Notes: generated by a model from the sequence alone, not told the origin. A stretch of 64,000 bases of DNA from Norana najaformis (GCA_964023275.1 OZ029915.1:40061238-40125237); one strand, 5' to 3'. Shown: positions 51,501 to 60,060, counted from the stretch's first letter. Numbers and translations are program-made.

Positions 51501-54500
51501 ATCATATAAACGGCATACAAAATAATTTAAAACACCTAAAACAATTTAGTAAGTCTGAATTATGTTAAACCTGAGATGCAGTTGAGTCTCTACAGTTAAT
51601 CTCATATTCCTGCCTCGACAGACTTTGCAAACGTTTCTGGCGATCATCTTTCAAGTTATGCTGATCAGCGCAGTTTTTGTACCTATTTCAAGCAAAAAAA
51701 CCATTGAAGTGTAAGTGACACAAGTTTAAGAAATCTGGCACTGCGCTAGTATTTATATAAACTTCTCAACTTGTATGTCGTCATGTATGGTAGAACAATA
51801 AAAGGTTAGAGAAGGTAGAATAAAAAGCTATAATAAATAAAATCTGTAATCTGCATTGGAGAAATGCTGCCGAAATCAATGAACCAGAAACTCGAACATT
51901 TTGCATATACACAGTAACATACAAGGCCTTGCCATGGAAGCAAAAGCACAGCTGTTTCTCATAATAACTGGTCCAAAGATATTTGCCACATATCATATGA
52001 AACATATTATAGTTGTCTATTCATACACAGTGTGTTCTTACATCAAACTCACCTCCTGTTAATAACTAGGTAATCTTTGGTATAACATCGGACACAGTCT
52101 TGGATATGTCGATCACTTTCAAATCTAAAAACAACACCAAGCTCAAGTACTAATTCTAATCTAACCTAATCTAATGATTTCCATATAGCTGTTATCATAA
52201 TGCCCAAGGCATCAATTGAAGGTTGCTTCAAGTGAAATCATAATAAAAAATCATAGCCCATTTGGGAAGCCAGGTTGAATTCCAATAGGTCAGAGAAACT
52301 AGAAGTTAGGTTACGGCAGGTAAGCAAGTTGAAATAAATGAGTCTTTAAGTTTAGACCTGAATGATATCAATGAACTGACAGAACAAGTAGAACTGGGCA
52401 GTGACTTACAAAGCCTTGCACCAGCCACCAAGAATGGCTGAGAATCCAAAGCCGTCCTGGTATGAGGCACAAGAATCAGTGCCCACTGACTGAAGCAACA
52501 TTTGTTAGTATGAGAGGCTAGCATGAAACACAGATAGGTTGGCTAATTTACATGCAGTACTTTGTGAACTAAAAAAAAAACAGATTTAAACTGGGTTCTC
52601 TGCTGAAGAGGCAATCACTGTAGTGAATGCAATATTGGTGTAATATGCTGGCGCCTATCTGCCTCCACTGAAATTTAGGCTCTCTTTTTTTAAAATTTGA
52701 TTTGTTTCCATTTTGTGCAATAGTATCTGGCCGAGTCGACATGGAATGACCCTGGAAGAAACGTTTTACTTTTTCTGCCTGACAGTCCAGTCACGTACCC
52801 TCGTTCCGGAATAACTGGCGAGATGGTTCGAACCTTCCTTCGCACAACTTCCACCTGGATGTCATCAGCTGGAAATTCAAGAAGGTGTCGTAGTGGATCT
52901 CGATCAATAGCATGCTGGTATAACACCAGGAAGTCTTCAAAGTCTGGAGGTTCCACAGTATCACACAACGGAACCTAACAGGAAAAGCAGATAACCTGTC
53001 TAAAGCTACCATTATTAAATTATTCAGTAAAGAAACAGTCCTGACATTCTTTTAATAAATCATGCAAACAATGAATTTGCAGATGAAAATAACTCTAAAC
53101 ATAAAATAATATATTCCTGACATTCTTTTAATAAATCATGCAAACAATGAATTTGCAGATGAAAATAACTCTAAACATAAAATAATATATTCCTGACATT
53201 CTTTTAATAAATCAAGCAAACAATGAATTTGCAGATGAAAATAACTCTAAACATAAAATAATATATTCCTGACATTCTTTTAATAAATCATGCAAAAAAT
53301 GAATTTGCAGACGAAAATAACTCTAAACATAAAATAATATATTCCTGACATTCTTTTAATAAATCATGCAAACAATGAATTTGCAGACGAAAATAACTCT
53401 AAACATAAAATAATATATTCCTGACATTCTTTTAATAAATCATGCAAACAATGAATTTGCAGACGAAAATAACTCTAAACATAAAATAATATATTCCTGA
53501 CATTCTTTTAATAAATCAAGCAAACAATGAATTTGCAGATGAAAATAACTCTAAAAATAAAATAATATGAAAGTAGCCATTTGAAAATAAGGACCAAGTG
53601 ATCCACCACACCACACCTTCATCATCACCTCAAATAAATCATCTTTTATTTGTGACTGCTTTGCTTGTGGTTTCCCGACTTTGAATTAAATTACATTTAG
53701 TGAATAGTTTTAAACCAAATAATCAAGAATCATTTATACACTTATTAGAATAACCTCATAATACTACAGAAGTCATAAATCAATAGACTTTAACAATGAA
53801 AAACCCTCCAATATGAAAAAAATCACAAACATGAAGCATTTTTGGCAGTGAATTATGTAAATTTAGTAAAAGCTAGCTTAAACTTTTAAATTTTAATTAA
53901 ACAGTGCATAAAACTCAGCTTTTAATAGATTCGGATTGTTAGGACGTCAGTGTGGCATGCTAGTTGAGTGGCTAATATGGTGGCCTTTCATAGTGTGATG
54001 AATAGCTAGTTGGCTTCACTCTGTATTGGGCCCTTATCTACAGCAATTGGCCAGGAACAGTTTCTGCTCCCCTGACGAGATTAGATCTGTCTACGATTAT
54101 GATTACAAACCATGGCATTAGTCAAGAACAACCATTGACTGATTCTGCGTCTGCGCATTATTAGGAAGTGCTGTACGTAAATCTTCAGATATGATGGATC
54201 AGACTTATTAGAGGAAGGAGCTAACAAATTTACTTCTCACCAATGTTACCTGAGTTCTATGAATAATTTTTAAGCATATAGTTATATTTTTATTAGCCAC
54301 CTTTAATCTGTCCATTTTGACAAATAAAAAAATTCGAATTTAGGCTTCAGGATACTTTATTTTATAGCTACTGTACGTTAATAGCCATCTCACTGCTACT
54401 AAGTAACAGGTGACCCTAAGCAAGCGGAACTTCAGTTCCTTTTGGGTATGCCTTTTGCATCCCTGTCAATTGCATATGCTTCTAACATGTATCGTTTCTT

Positions 54501-56911
54501 TTTTAAATTGGGATCAATAAATGAGATGAATGAATGAATGAATAATCTGCTGCAGCACTATTCAGTCTTGTTCTTCCATATGGATAGAAAAATGATATCT
54601 TGACTTGATCAATGCACAAATTTTTCATCGAACTTTATGAGATTTAAATGTCTTCAAAATACATGACTTACACAGCTTCTGCAATTCTTGGCAGATCTAC
54701 AGAAAAGCATGAATAAATTGATCCTTACATCACATCAGAAGAGGACTGGTTGCAATATAACTTTCGTTTCAGTCCATCAACATTCAGCAATTTATTTCAT
54801 GAAACTCACATTCTGAAGTGCTGCTGCTGATGCTGAGATGTTGATTCCACTGCTGCTCTTTGTCAGATCTCCAAGGTACGCCGACGACACCTGTTTCCTT
54901 ACTTCGGCTGCACCCCGTCTGCACAAACAAACAAAACCAGTTATGAAAGCTTCTGTTGACTCAGTGCAAGATACAACAAGAACTAAGACATATTAATTAA
55001 AACTTCTATAGAGCCGGTGTCTAATGCGTAAGGCATCAGCTGAAGTGCACCAGATCTGGATGTCATGTTTGAATCTCAAGTAACGTCAACCTCATGTTTA
55101 AATCTCAAGTCAAACATATTCTTGGAATGTGGTAATCCATGTAGCGTTAGCAGCCGTTATCAGAGATATCAGTGCATTTTTAAATTCAAGATACACAGTT
55201 CAGATCTTTATACATTTCTTCTTACTGACAAGACTTCTCTTTGTAACAGCTAGCACACCTGTTAGTGTGAAAGTCATGATTCAGGAAAAACAAAACATAC
55301 TATTTCAAGGTAAAATAAGCAAATTTTCATTGCATCAAGTTCTGGGCTAATTGTACTTTATACTCACAAATCCAGAATGTCTAATTAATTTTAAAAAGTT
55401 ATATCCAATAATTTGTTGGTGGATTTGCTTCCAGATCTACCCAAGTCTATAATTGCAGTGACTGCCTGCCACCTAGCATCTAACATGATATTAAAATTAG
55501 GGGCTGTAGAGTTTCGTACAATGATACATAGACAACTAGTCGTCAACAAATGGTTTTATTACAATAATAATGTGCCCTCATCAAACCCCTAAATCAAAAA
55601 ATTCAACTTAAATGTGCTGGTGTTGAATTGGTACTTTCACATTTGTGCTTCTGTCAAATCTTAACCATTGCCTCTCACAAAAAATAGCTGACAGGAATGC
55701 ACAACAGCTGAACATTAGAAAATGTTCACTATGTTTTCTTAAAACACAATACCAAAACAAAAGTAAACACTTGATCACTCCATTAATGATAACAAAAACA
55801 CAAAGATAAGATTATGATTCTAGATGCATATAATCAATGATGAAGAGTTGTTTGTGATGGTCTTAACTCAAGCTCCAAAACAAGAACATATATAACTGAT
55901 CCTCAAATCATTGCACTGGTTGCCCATAGCAAAGCGAATAATGTTCAAGATTGGTCTAACTGTACACAAGACTCTACATTTCAGCCAACCTCAGATCTCT
56001 TCACTCTGTACTGACTCTCAAGACTTGCCTCTAGTCTACCAGGTCTTCTAGTTGTCTAAATCCAACTATTCCGTGGACAAGGACCAGCTCTCGGCAGGGG
56101 TAACTTTTCTGCTGCTGGCCCCAGACTCTGGAACTCTCAAATGCTGTCAAACGTTTGCTCTGTAAAGTCTGTTTTGGCCTTCAGACCTCAATTAAAAACT
56201 CATCTCTTCCTTGACTCATTTCCTCCATAAGCTATCTCTGTGACTTCTGGCATTTCCATGGCTTTTCAACTAGACTCACCGTGGAATTTGGCTTGGACAA
56301 TGATTTTGCTTAGCTGTGACCATTGACTGATGCCTTAAGCATTATTATAGTTTTGCTTTAGAAATTCTCACATTATATTAGATTGAGGTGAAACGATTCA
56401 ATGTGGCTGAAGTACTTGCCACAGACCAAAACCCTGTCCAGCTTTACATAAGAGTAAATTTCGGTTAAACTATAATAGCGACAATGTCCGCTAAGTTCCC
56501 ATGAACAAAAGCAAACAATCGCAAATCTTGGCTAACCTGGTCGTAGAAGGCCAGTCGCCTGCATTATTAGGTCATTTGCTTCATTTTAAAGTGTCTCTTT
56601 TGGTAGCGTGCCACGGTTTATTGGCTCGATAAAGCCAAGGTCACTTTAACATTTACTTTCGTACCTCTCTGTTCAAAAGCAAGTGAACCGACAGACATAA
56701 TAACGTTTGCCCGCTATTTACTTACTTACTTACTTAACGACGGCGTTAACAATTTACTTCTAATAGTAACTCATCTATATACTTTGAACTTCTTTCTAAT
56801 CAGCTGTTAAAACAAATCGTTCGACAAAACATTTAACGCCCATGACAGGTTGTTTTTAGCCACTTACTTGTTTATTTTATTCGCAAAGGCTCTCTGGCCG
56901 CTACTCGCCAT
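19862..56911 (-). CDS. DOCK7-like: DOCK6/7/8-type (DOCK-C) Rho GTPase exchange factor, 45 coding exons
   Basis: Atypical guanine nucleotide exchange factor that would activate Rac and/or Cdc42 via its DHR2 domain and bind membrane phosphoinositides through DHR1. I reconstructed 45 minus-strand exons whose phases all join, giving about 2138 residues; human DOCK7 is about 2140. The N-terminus [14 protein letters not shown] resembles the DOCK6/7 start. Landmarks in order: [44 protein letters not shown]1 around residues 560-790, [49 protein letters not shown] and [16 protein letters not shown]. Invertebrates commonly keep one gene for the DOCK6/7/8 group, so orthology is to the group rather than strictly to DOCK7. 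Exon coordinates are given in the four segment entries. No in-frame stop was seen in any exon, so the gene looks functional. Introns host an RTE-like LINE, a hAT element and other repeats. Confidence 0.93.
21013..21290 (+). repeat. tRNA-like SINE remnant
   Basis: GTGGTCTATATGTAACATG and GTGGGTTCGACTCCGTGT give degenerate box A and good box B spacing. The downstream body is not shared with the other SINEs. It is in the DOCK intron between exons 43 and 44. Confidence 0.4.
21455..21590 (-). repeat. Divergent LINE family B-like 3' end with (ATT)n tail
   Basis: The plus strand has (TTA)n at 21455-21475, then TGGTGCCGCTGTCTGAAGC and AAGGCATCAACCACTGG. This parallels the family B 3' UTR, with a different tail. 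It is in the DOCK intron between exons 43 and 44. Confidence 0.5.
21605..21662. repeat. Isolated segment shared with the hAT MITE at 63248
   Basis: AGGTTATTAAATTTGTATTT, CTTTTTC and TTTTTGGGTCAATCAATAAA also occur in the interior of the MITE (about 63449-63502), almost identical over roughly 50 bases. No MITE ends are visible here. Confidence 0.6.
22652..22830 (+). repeat. tRNA-derived SINE copy
   Basis: GGTAGCTGACTGGCTAGAGC resembles a polymerase III box A, and GGTTCGAGTCTC is a near-consensus box B about 45 bases later. The body contains CCTTGAACAAGTCCTTCAC. The same body occurs at 33853-34080. It is in the DOCK intron between exons 41 and 42. Confidence 0.6.
23530..26220 (-). mobile_element. 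5'-truncated RTE-like non-LTR retrotransposon in a DOCK intron
   Basis: Inserted in the intron between DOCK exons 40 and 41, in the same orientation as the gene. It holds the open frame described in the next entry. The left half of the endonuclease is missing, so the element is truncated at about 26220, as expected for incomplete target-primed reverse transcription. After the stop codon (23557) the 3' end is a short AT-rich tract beginning with TGACATGATGACATG. No long poly(A) is seen. The flanking exons are intact, so the insertion does not break the host gene. RTE clade assignment rests on the apurinic-endonuclease/RT organisation and general wording of the RT; another related clade is possible. 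Confidence 0.85.
23557..26217 (-). CDS. RTE-like endonuclease (partial) and reverse transcriptase, 886 codons, uninterrupted
   Basis: Residues 1-145 are the C-terminal part of an APE-type endonuclease, with MGDFNAKVG and the terminal SDHHLV catalytic motif. About residues 350-620 are the reverse transcriptase: [58 protein letters not shown] (first catalytic Asp), [13 protein letters not shown], and [10 protein letters not shown] (YADD box). The C-terminal region has [37 protein letters not shown] and [10 protein letters not shown], typical of RTE-like ORF2 tails. No stop or frameshift over 2.66 kb suggests fairly recent insertion. The first Met is internal to the domain, so this is not a natural start and the copy should be unable to move by itself. 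Confidence 0.9.
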   Translation of the reverse strand: MSNLLIIEDKEKFYTELQQTLDKTPRHDVILLMGDFNAKVGNSFDVWGKTLGRHGVDSDENDNGYRLLEMCSNNNLCISNTHFIQKPSRKTTWSSPDGKTENLIDYIITREEWLTSITNTRVYRSADINSDHHLVISEIKIKLHGKKLPKTTRYDTEKLKEEAIRNQFQNRIQNRYEALTNLIDDGHEAEAEWENFRNTINQVATEELGHRKNEARKWISQETENIMGMVTKAKGEMLSNTKKEKSEKGGQLNELRKRLKKNLSKDRNNMLEDMAQEMEEAHKRGHSKKLFANIKKLSGEINNKLINIEPVMTTNGETITEKKKIMERWKEHFEELLNREEPKEIEKIINEIEQVELLNEEEDDYEEEDVSLEEVERAVNQMKKGKAPGVCKITAEMLQNTGTYTVKWLHRVITSVWRAEEIPMDWRKAVIIPVYKKGDRQECNNSRGISLLSVPGKVFTRIILNRMADRVDGILRENQSGFRKGRGCSDQIFVIRQIIEKRIEYNKETVMCFIDFAQAYDSVWRSGAWKILEKYGIHAKLIRLIRKLYGTIMACIRLEGEETEWFKIETGFRQGCILSPILFNMVLGYIMRRLERTHNLGAQSQPRNTEDVEYADDACLIAECLTRIMELLEALAEESGKLGLKINYNKTKIMPITKKEYNGPIIKLKGQEIEVINKFVYLGSEMKAEGGSETEIKRRIALAGSTFNRLQKVFKRHDIKLEIKLKILNTCVIPVLIYGCESWSITRTMENKLNAAENKWLRRILRISYKDHVTNESIRQRTQQPLINNVIKKRRMKWAGHVLRMAENRNPKKIYKYKPDGKRAVGRPKRRWIDCLEEDLKGAGVTIYGKTEGRRRMTLEEMAGKRDLWRDVIEKSTTGSSQEMIT
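28738..28792. repeat. (TA)n microsatellite
   Basis: Pure TA repeat in the DOCK intron between exons 36 and 37; a shorter tract is at 28877-28898. Confidence 0.95.
31137..43006 (-). CDS. DOCK7-like: DOCK gene, central armadillo-like segment, exons 18-33
   Basis: Exons: 42790-43006, 42082-42240, 41721-41882, 41175-41254, 40423-40518, 38669-38815, 38047-38160, 37276-37589, 36595-36931, 36072-36248, 35383-35515, 33261-33357, 32849-32942, 32362-32496, 31887-32039, 31137-31295. They encode about residues 788-1645, the helical middle of DOCK-C proteins. Blocks seen: [33 protein letters not shown], a Ser/Pro-rich linker in exon 20, [120 protein letters not shown] and [18 protein letters not shown]. 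The 2.0-kb intron between exons 28 and 29 carries the hAT element at 34123-35240. The intron 5' of exon 19 carries an L2-like LINE 3' end. Confidence 0.9.
33853..34085 (+). repeat. tRNA-derived SINE copy
   Basis: Box A-like GCCGAATGATTAGAGTGC and box B-like GGGTTTGAGCTTCC, then CCTTGAGCAAGTCCTTCACG as at 22652-22830, ending in ATATAAATAAAAATATAAAT. It is immediately next to the hAT element. Confidence 0.6.
34123..35240. mobile_element. hAT-type DNA transposon remnant, 1.1 kb, with 8-bp target-site duplication
   Basis: The element begins TAGAGCTGCATTTCG and ends in the imperfect inverse AACAGCCCTA. Both sides are flanked by the 8-base repeat ATTTATAT (34115-34122 and 35241-35248), the hallmark of hAT insertion. 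Terminal regions are full of ATTAATCGCGATTAAT-type palindromes (34140-34215, 34312-34330, 35150-35230). A minus-strand stretch around 34600-34720 reads like a decayed hAT transposase fragment ([19 protein letters not shown]). No intact frame remains, so this is a non-autonomous or dead copy. It sits in the DOCK intron between exons 28 and 29. Confidence 0.85.
39187..39290 (-). repeat. LINE family B 3'-end copy
   Basis: The plus strand reads AAAACTTCTATAGCACCGGT then GGCATCAACCGATGG, the reverse of the family B 3' UTR. It lies in the DOCK intron between exons 22 and 23. Confidence 0.65.
42570..42752 (+). repeat. LINE family A 3'-end copy in a DOCK intron
   Basis: CTTTTGCCTATCAATTTTG, GAGCGCCTGTGAATAAGC and a GATTACGATTACGATC tail. 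It ends 38 bases from the donor-side end of exon 18 (42790), unusually close to a splice site. Confidence 0.75.
43930..45776 (-). CDS. DOCK7-like: DOCK gene, DHR1 (C2-like) segment, exons 14-17
   Basis: Exons 45614-45776, 44870-44987, 44527-44597 and 43930-44260 encode roughly residues 560-787. This is the DHR1/C2_DOCK domain, a C2-fold lipid-binding module. Visible family blocks: [124 protein letters not shown] and [13 protein letters not shown]. The match to DOCK6/7 is continuous, with no missing block. Phases are 1-2-0-2-0 across these junctions. Confidence 0.93.
46261..56911 (-). CDS. DOCK7-like: DOCK gene, N-terminal segment, exons 1-13
   Basis: Exons in transcription order: 56868-56911, 54810-54918, 52799-52974, 52053-52124, 51571-51682, 50852-51061, 50323-50408, 49363-49579, 48877-48942, 48299-48455, 47898-48059, 47547-47719, 46261-46354. 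They encode roughly residues 1-559, the DOCK-C N-terminal region before DHR1. Recognisable blocks are [85 protein letters not shown] and [14 protein letters not shown]. Exon 11 (start 48059) lacks a strong donor. Phase-1 candidates end at 47898 or 47940; both restore frame into exon 12, and the choice changes 14 residues in a poorly conserved, serine-rich linker. Exon 5 also has a weak donor (GTTTAA). All other junctions use clear GT-AG sites. Confidence 0.85.
50006..50165 (+). repeat. Dispersed repeat, family E copy 1
   Basis: ATGGAAACTCATTATAATGC, CAGTGAGGTAGTGTCATAAC and TAGCTGAACTAATTTTGGAT parallel the segment at the right window edge (63878-64000). Confidence 0.5.
52150..52524 (-). mobile_element. 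L2-like LINE 3' fragment (family B), minus strand
   Basis: A minus-strand frame 52306-52524 contains [20 protein letters not shown], then a segment ending [15 protein letters not shown]. This looks like a decayed L2 C-terminus (the usual W of the RLWNSLP motif is C here). Downstream, 52150-52240 matches the family B 3' UTR (GATGCCTTGGGCATTAT) and ends in ATTAGATTAGGTTAGATTAG. It lies in a DOCK intron between exons 3 and 4. Confidence 0.6.
53040..53569. repeat. 76-bp minisatellite, seven copies
   Basis: A unit containing CTGACATTCTTTTAATAAAT and CAATGAATTTGCAGA recurs exactly every 76 bases (starts near 53040, 53116, 53192, 53268, 53344, 53420, 53496). Units differ by single substitutions such as ATCATGC/ATCAAGC and GATGAAA/GACGAAA, with no length change. 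It is in DOCK intron 2, 66 bases 5' of exon 3. Confidence 0.95.
54995..55075 (-). repeat. LINE family B 3'-end copy
   Basis: The plus strand reads AAAACTTCTATAGAGCCGGT then AAGGCATCAGCTGAAG, the same consensus as at 39187-39290. It lies in DOCK intron 1, 5' of exon 2. Confidence 0.65.
55895..56390 (+). mobile_element. L2-like LINE fragment (family B), decayed, in DOCK intron 1
   Basis: Plus-strand translation gives [26 protein letters not shown] and, with frameshifts, the APxLWNS-type region and a KLISS.T.F end. This is the C-terminus of an L2-like ORF2. Its 3' UTR (about 56319-56388) contains TGACTGATGCCTTAAGCATT, TTGCTTTAGAAATTC and ends in TTAGATTGAG. It is antisense to the host gene and clearly broken. 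Confidence 0.7.
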
Positions 56912-57156
56912 CTTCACGGCAATGTTGTTTTCAGCCAGAACCACCGCAATTGATACCACTTGCCATCTGCCGGTATCGCATTTCCTCAACCTTAGCCAAC
57001 ATCAGAGAGCCATTGAGCTAAGAAATAAAAATGGTAATAATTTCATTGCCGCTGTACCAGATGAAACAGAAAAAACATTACAGTGACAAAGTTATAAAGC
57101 AAAGTATATACTATACGGTCGAAGAAAAATATTAGGCCCTATATTACTGACCTAGT

Positions 57157-57330
57157 TAGCTACATCGGTTAAAGCGTTCGTCAAGGCGCCTTTGTGCGTG
57201 AGGATACAGGTTTGCATGTCGGTCGGGGCTACATTTAAGAGATTTGACTCTCGGGCTAGCACAGCCCGTACACGGGGACCTTCAATGGCGTGGCACCCAT
57301 TCAAAAGGGCAGCGGTGGAGAAGGAGCTAT
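57157..57330 (+). repeat. Dispersed repeat, family D, partial with tRNA-like head
   Basis: A tRNA-like head (GTTAGCTACATCGGTTAAAG, CAGGTTTGCATGTC) precedes CGTACACGGGGACCTTCAAT and CCATTCAAAAGGGCAGCGG, matching 59936-60060. This suggests family D is a tRNA-headed SINE. Confidence 0.5.
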
Positions 57331-57363
57331 GTTCAGTGTCTTCCTTCTGTTCTCCACCTTCTC

Positions 57364-57544
57364 TCTATCTCTCGCTCTCTCTCTCTCGCTCTCTAATCTA
57401 ATCTAAAAACTTCTATAGCGCCACTGTAATAATGCTCAAGGCATCAGTCGATGGTCGCTGCTAAACAAAACCATTGTCCGAATCAAATTCCATGGTGAGT
57501 CCGGGTCGAAAAGCCAGAGAGGAGTCCAGAAGTCACAGAGACAG

Positions 57545-57637
<93 letters not shown>

Positions 57638-57674
57638 CCTCCTCTCTCTCTCTCCCTCCCCCCTCTTTCTTTCT
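57364..57674. repeat. (CT)n microsatellites
   Basis: Two CT tracts (57364-57394 and 57547-57674), the second about 130 bases with CCCTCC interruptions, flanking a LINE family B 3' end, 450-760 bases 5' of the DOCK start codon. Confidence 0.9.
57393..57480 (-). repeat. LINE family B 3'-end copy
   Basis: Plus strand: CTAATCTAATCTAAAAACTT, CTATAGCGCCACTG, AAGGCATCAGTCGATGG. This is the best-preserved copy of this 3' end, including the (TTAGA)n tail at its low-coordinate end. Confidence 0.7.
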
Positions 57675-57713
57675 CTCTCTTGTAGTCTGGCAACCGACTT
57701 GGTTCTTGGCGTG

Positions 57714-57825
57714 GCATCTTTGGACAACCCCACTGATTTGACGCAGTGCTCGTGAATATGCTGGTGCCCTACGCTTAGTTTGTAAAAATCGCTTTAGAAC
57801 TTTCGAGTTTACGATTACGATTAGA
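57714..57825 (+). repeat. Divergent LINE family A-like 3' end
   Basis: CATCTTTGGACAACCCCACT, GTGCTCGTGAATATGCTGG, CGCTTTAGAACTTTCGAG and a TTTACGATTACGATTAG tail. It shares the layout of family A but differs across its length. A second copy is at 59757-59855. Confidence 0.6.
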
Positions 57826-58379
57826 AAAAAATTGCGTCACGTGGTAGGCCTAAACGTTTTCTACCGACTTTCAATGGCTGTCCAACATGGAAACGCCGTC
57901 TGCTTTTCTGGAATTTTGTTTAGCTAGCAGACTACCTGAGATGAGTAAAAATATATAAAATGCGAATTGCCTATATTTCTTAGCTCCAGGCATAAGCTGC
58001 GTTAGGAAGACCATCTTATCCATCGGCGCTTAGTCAAAACTTGGGACCGTAGCTTGTCACCTGTTGCTCCCAGTTGCAAAATGTGGGCCCAGCGAACGTG
58101 GGTGTGGGGGAACAAGTCCGCAAGATTCAGGTTGTTGGGTCATTTGCAGTTTGACATGGTCAAAATCCAGAGAGGTCAAGTGAATTAAGAAAACCGTTGA
58201 GGTGTTACGGTGGAAAATATGTCATAGATGTTGACATGGTGTAAGTAGGCTACTACAGCGCTACGAGTAGGACGACATCATTAATAGCAGTAGGCCTAAT
58301 AATAACATAAGCCTAAATAATATTGATCCAAACAATCCGCCGCCTTCCCATTTCTGTCATCATAAGCACAACCCATCTA

Positions 58380-59520
58380 TCTCCCCTCTCCCCTTCTTTC
58401 TCTAGTCTTCTTGCAACGAGACTTCGTTCTGCACATGCTATCTCCAAATTGTTTCAATGAGTCTACAGATCATCCATCTTCTTTGTGTCGTTAAACAAAT
58501 CTCCTCTTGGATGACATCTAATCTCTTATGCCTGAACCCATCTAAAACTGAATTCATACTTATAGGCCTACGTGACCAGCTCAAGAAAATTCCTGACCCC
58601 TCTATCTCCCTCAGCCTGGACTCTGCCTCCACCCACACCTTTAATACTAACTCCTCTGTCCGTAATTTAGGTGTTATTTTCGACCAGAACCTTACTTTTT
58701 CTGATCATATCACCCATCTTTCCCGCTCTTGCTTTCTGCATATCCGCGACCTTCGCAGAATCCGTCCTATGCTTGACTTCAAAACCGCATCTATCATTGC
58801 CACATCCATAGTCCATGCAAAACTTGACTACTGCAATTCACTTTTCCTCAATATTGACACAACCCAGATAAACCGCCTACAAGCTATCTAGAATGCTCTC
58901 GCTCGTGTTGTAACCAAAACCCCCAAACACCATCACATCACCCATGTTCTCAAATCACTGCACTGGCTTAAAATACCAGAACAAATAGAGTACAAAGTCT
59001 TATCCCTCACCTACAACACACTTCAATCCTTCCAACCCTCTTATCTTCGTCAATTATTTACTATTCAACCACTCCGTTCAACCCGCTCCTCATCTGTCCT
59101 AACACTTGTTCGCCCTCCCGTCACCTCATCCTTAAAATTTGGAAATCGCTCCATAGCCATAACTGCCCCACCCCTTTGGAATAAACTCCCGCCAGAATTG
59201 CGACAGTTGTCTGGTCAATCATACGAACTCACCAACACTTCACCTCTTTCAGTTTCTGCGCTGGTTTTTCACTCAAGACTGAAAACATTTCTTTTCCAGA
59301 AATCTTATCCTGATTCTTCCTCTTCCTCTTATCTCTCTTCTCGCTTCAATTTCAAACAGCATCCACCGTAGCCGTCCGACTGTCTGAGTGCCTGACTCCT
59401 GGATCTTGACCCTTTTGCCTATCGATTTTGTTTTGACTGAGCGCCTGTGAATAAGCTGGTTCCCGCGACTTAGCTTTCGTTGAGCGCTGTAGAAATCTCG
59501 AGATTACGATTACGATTTTC
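58380..59520 (+). mobile_element. 5'-truncated L2/CR1-like LINE (family A), decayed RT C-terminus plus 3' end
   Basis: Reading plus from 58457, a frame contains LNPSKTEFILIGLRDQL, VRNLGVIFDQNLTFSDHIT, FLHIRDLRRIRPML and HAKLDYCNSLF, classic of the L2/CR1 RT thumb and C-terminus. A TAG at 58889-58891 interrupts it. The frame then continues with NALARVVTKTPKHHHIT, LKSLHWLKIPEQIEYKVLSL, TRSSSVLTLVRPPV and APPLWNKLPPELRQL to about 59369. The 3' UTR (59370-59520) contains GAGCGCCTGTGAATAAGC and ends in (GATTAC)n. It is non-functional. Its 3' UTR is the source-like sequence for several short repeats elsewhere in the window. Confidence 0.85.
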
Positions 59521-59757
59521 CAAAAATCTTATCCTGATTCTTCCTCTTCCCCTTATATCTCTTCTCGCTTCAATTTCAAACATCATCCACCGTAGCTGTC
59601 CGACTGTCTGACTGCCGGACTCCTGGATCTTGACCTGGAACCGAACCCTTTTGCCTATCAATTTTGTTTTGACTGAGCGCCTGTGAATAAGCTGGTTCCG
59701 GCAACTTAGCTTTCGTTGGGCGCTGTAGAAATCTCGAGATTACGATTACGATTATGA
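59517..59757 (+). mobile_element. Second, shorter copy of LINE family A in tandem
   Basis: Repeats the last ~210 bases of the preceding LINE, from CAAAAATCTTATCCTGATTC through the conserved 3' UTR, ending in (GATTACG)n. It starts directly after the tail of the longer copy. Confidence 0.8.
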
Positions 59758-59858
59758 TCTTTGGACAATCCCTCTGACTTGACGTAGTGCTCGTGAATAA
59801 TTTGATGCCCTGTGCTTAGCTTCAAGTAGCGCTTTAGAAATTTCGAGTTTACGATTAC
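59757..59858 (+). repeat. Divergent LINE family A-like 3' end, second copy
   Basis: ATCTTTGGACAATCCCTCTG, AGTGCTCGTGAATAATTTG, GCGCTTTAGAAATTTCGAG and TTTACGATTA match the sub-family at 57714-57825. It directly follows two family A copies, making three LINE 3' ends in a row. Confidence 0.6.
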
Positions 59859-59935
59859 CCTGGGCCTAGCAGCAAGTAGAAAATCCATTTATATGCATTT
59901 AAATCCACTTTAATCCATTTGTGTAGTACGGTCCG

Positions 59936-60060
59936 TGCACGGGGACCTTATATGGCGTGGTGCCCATTCAAACGGGCAGCGGTGGTGAAGGATCTCACCC
60001 GATAAATTCATTGCAAAATGAGCAGGGTCGAGGCCATACAGTCGCTATATAGAACCTATA
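59936..60060 (+). repeat. Dispersed repeat, family D, best copy
   Basis: CACGGGGACCTTATATGGCG, CCCATTCAAACGGGCAGCG, then AATGAGCAGGGTCGAGGCC and TCGCTATATAGAA. Partial copies are at 57255-57330 (first half) and 17525-17625 (second half). Confidence 0.6.

Noticed and set aside
57436..57755. Frames of REREERER / SLSLSL
   Set aside because: Translation of a CT microsatellite.
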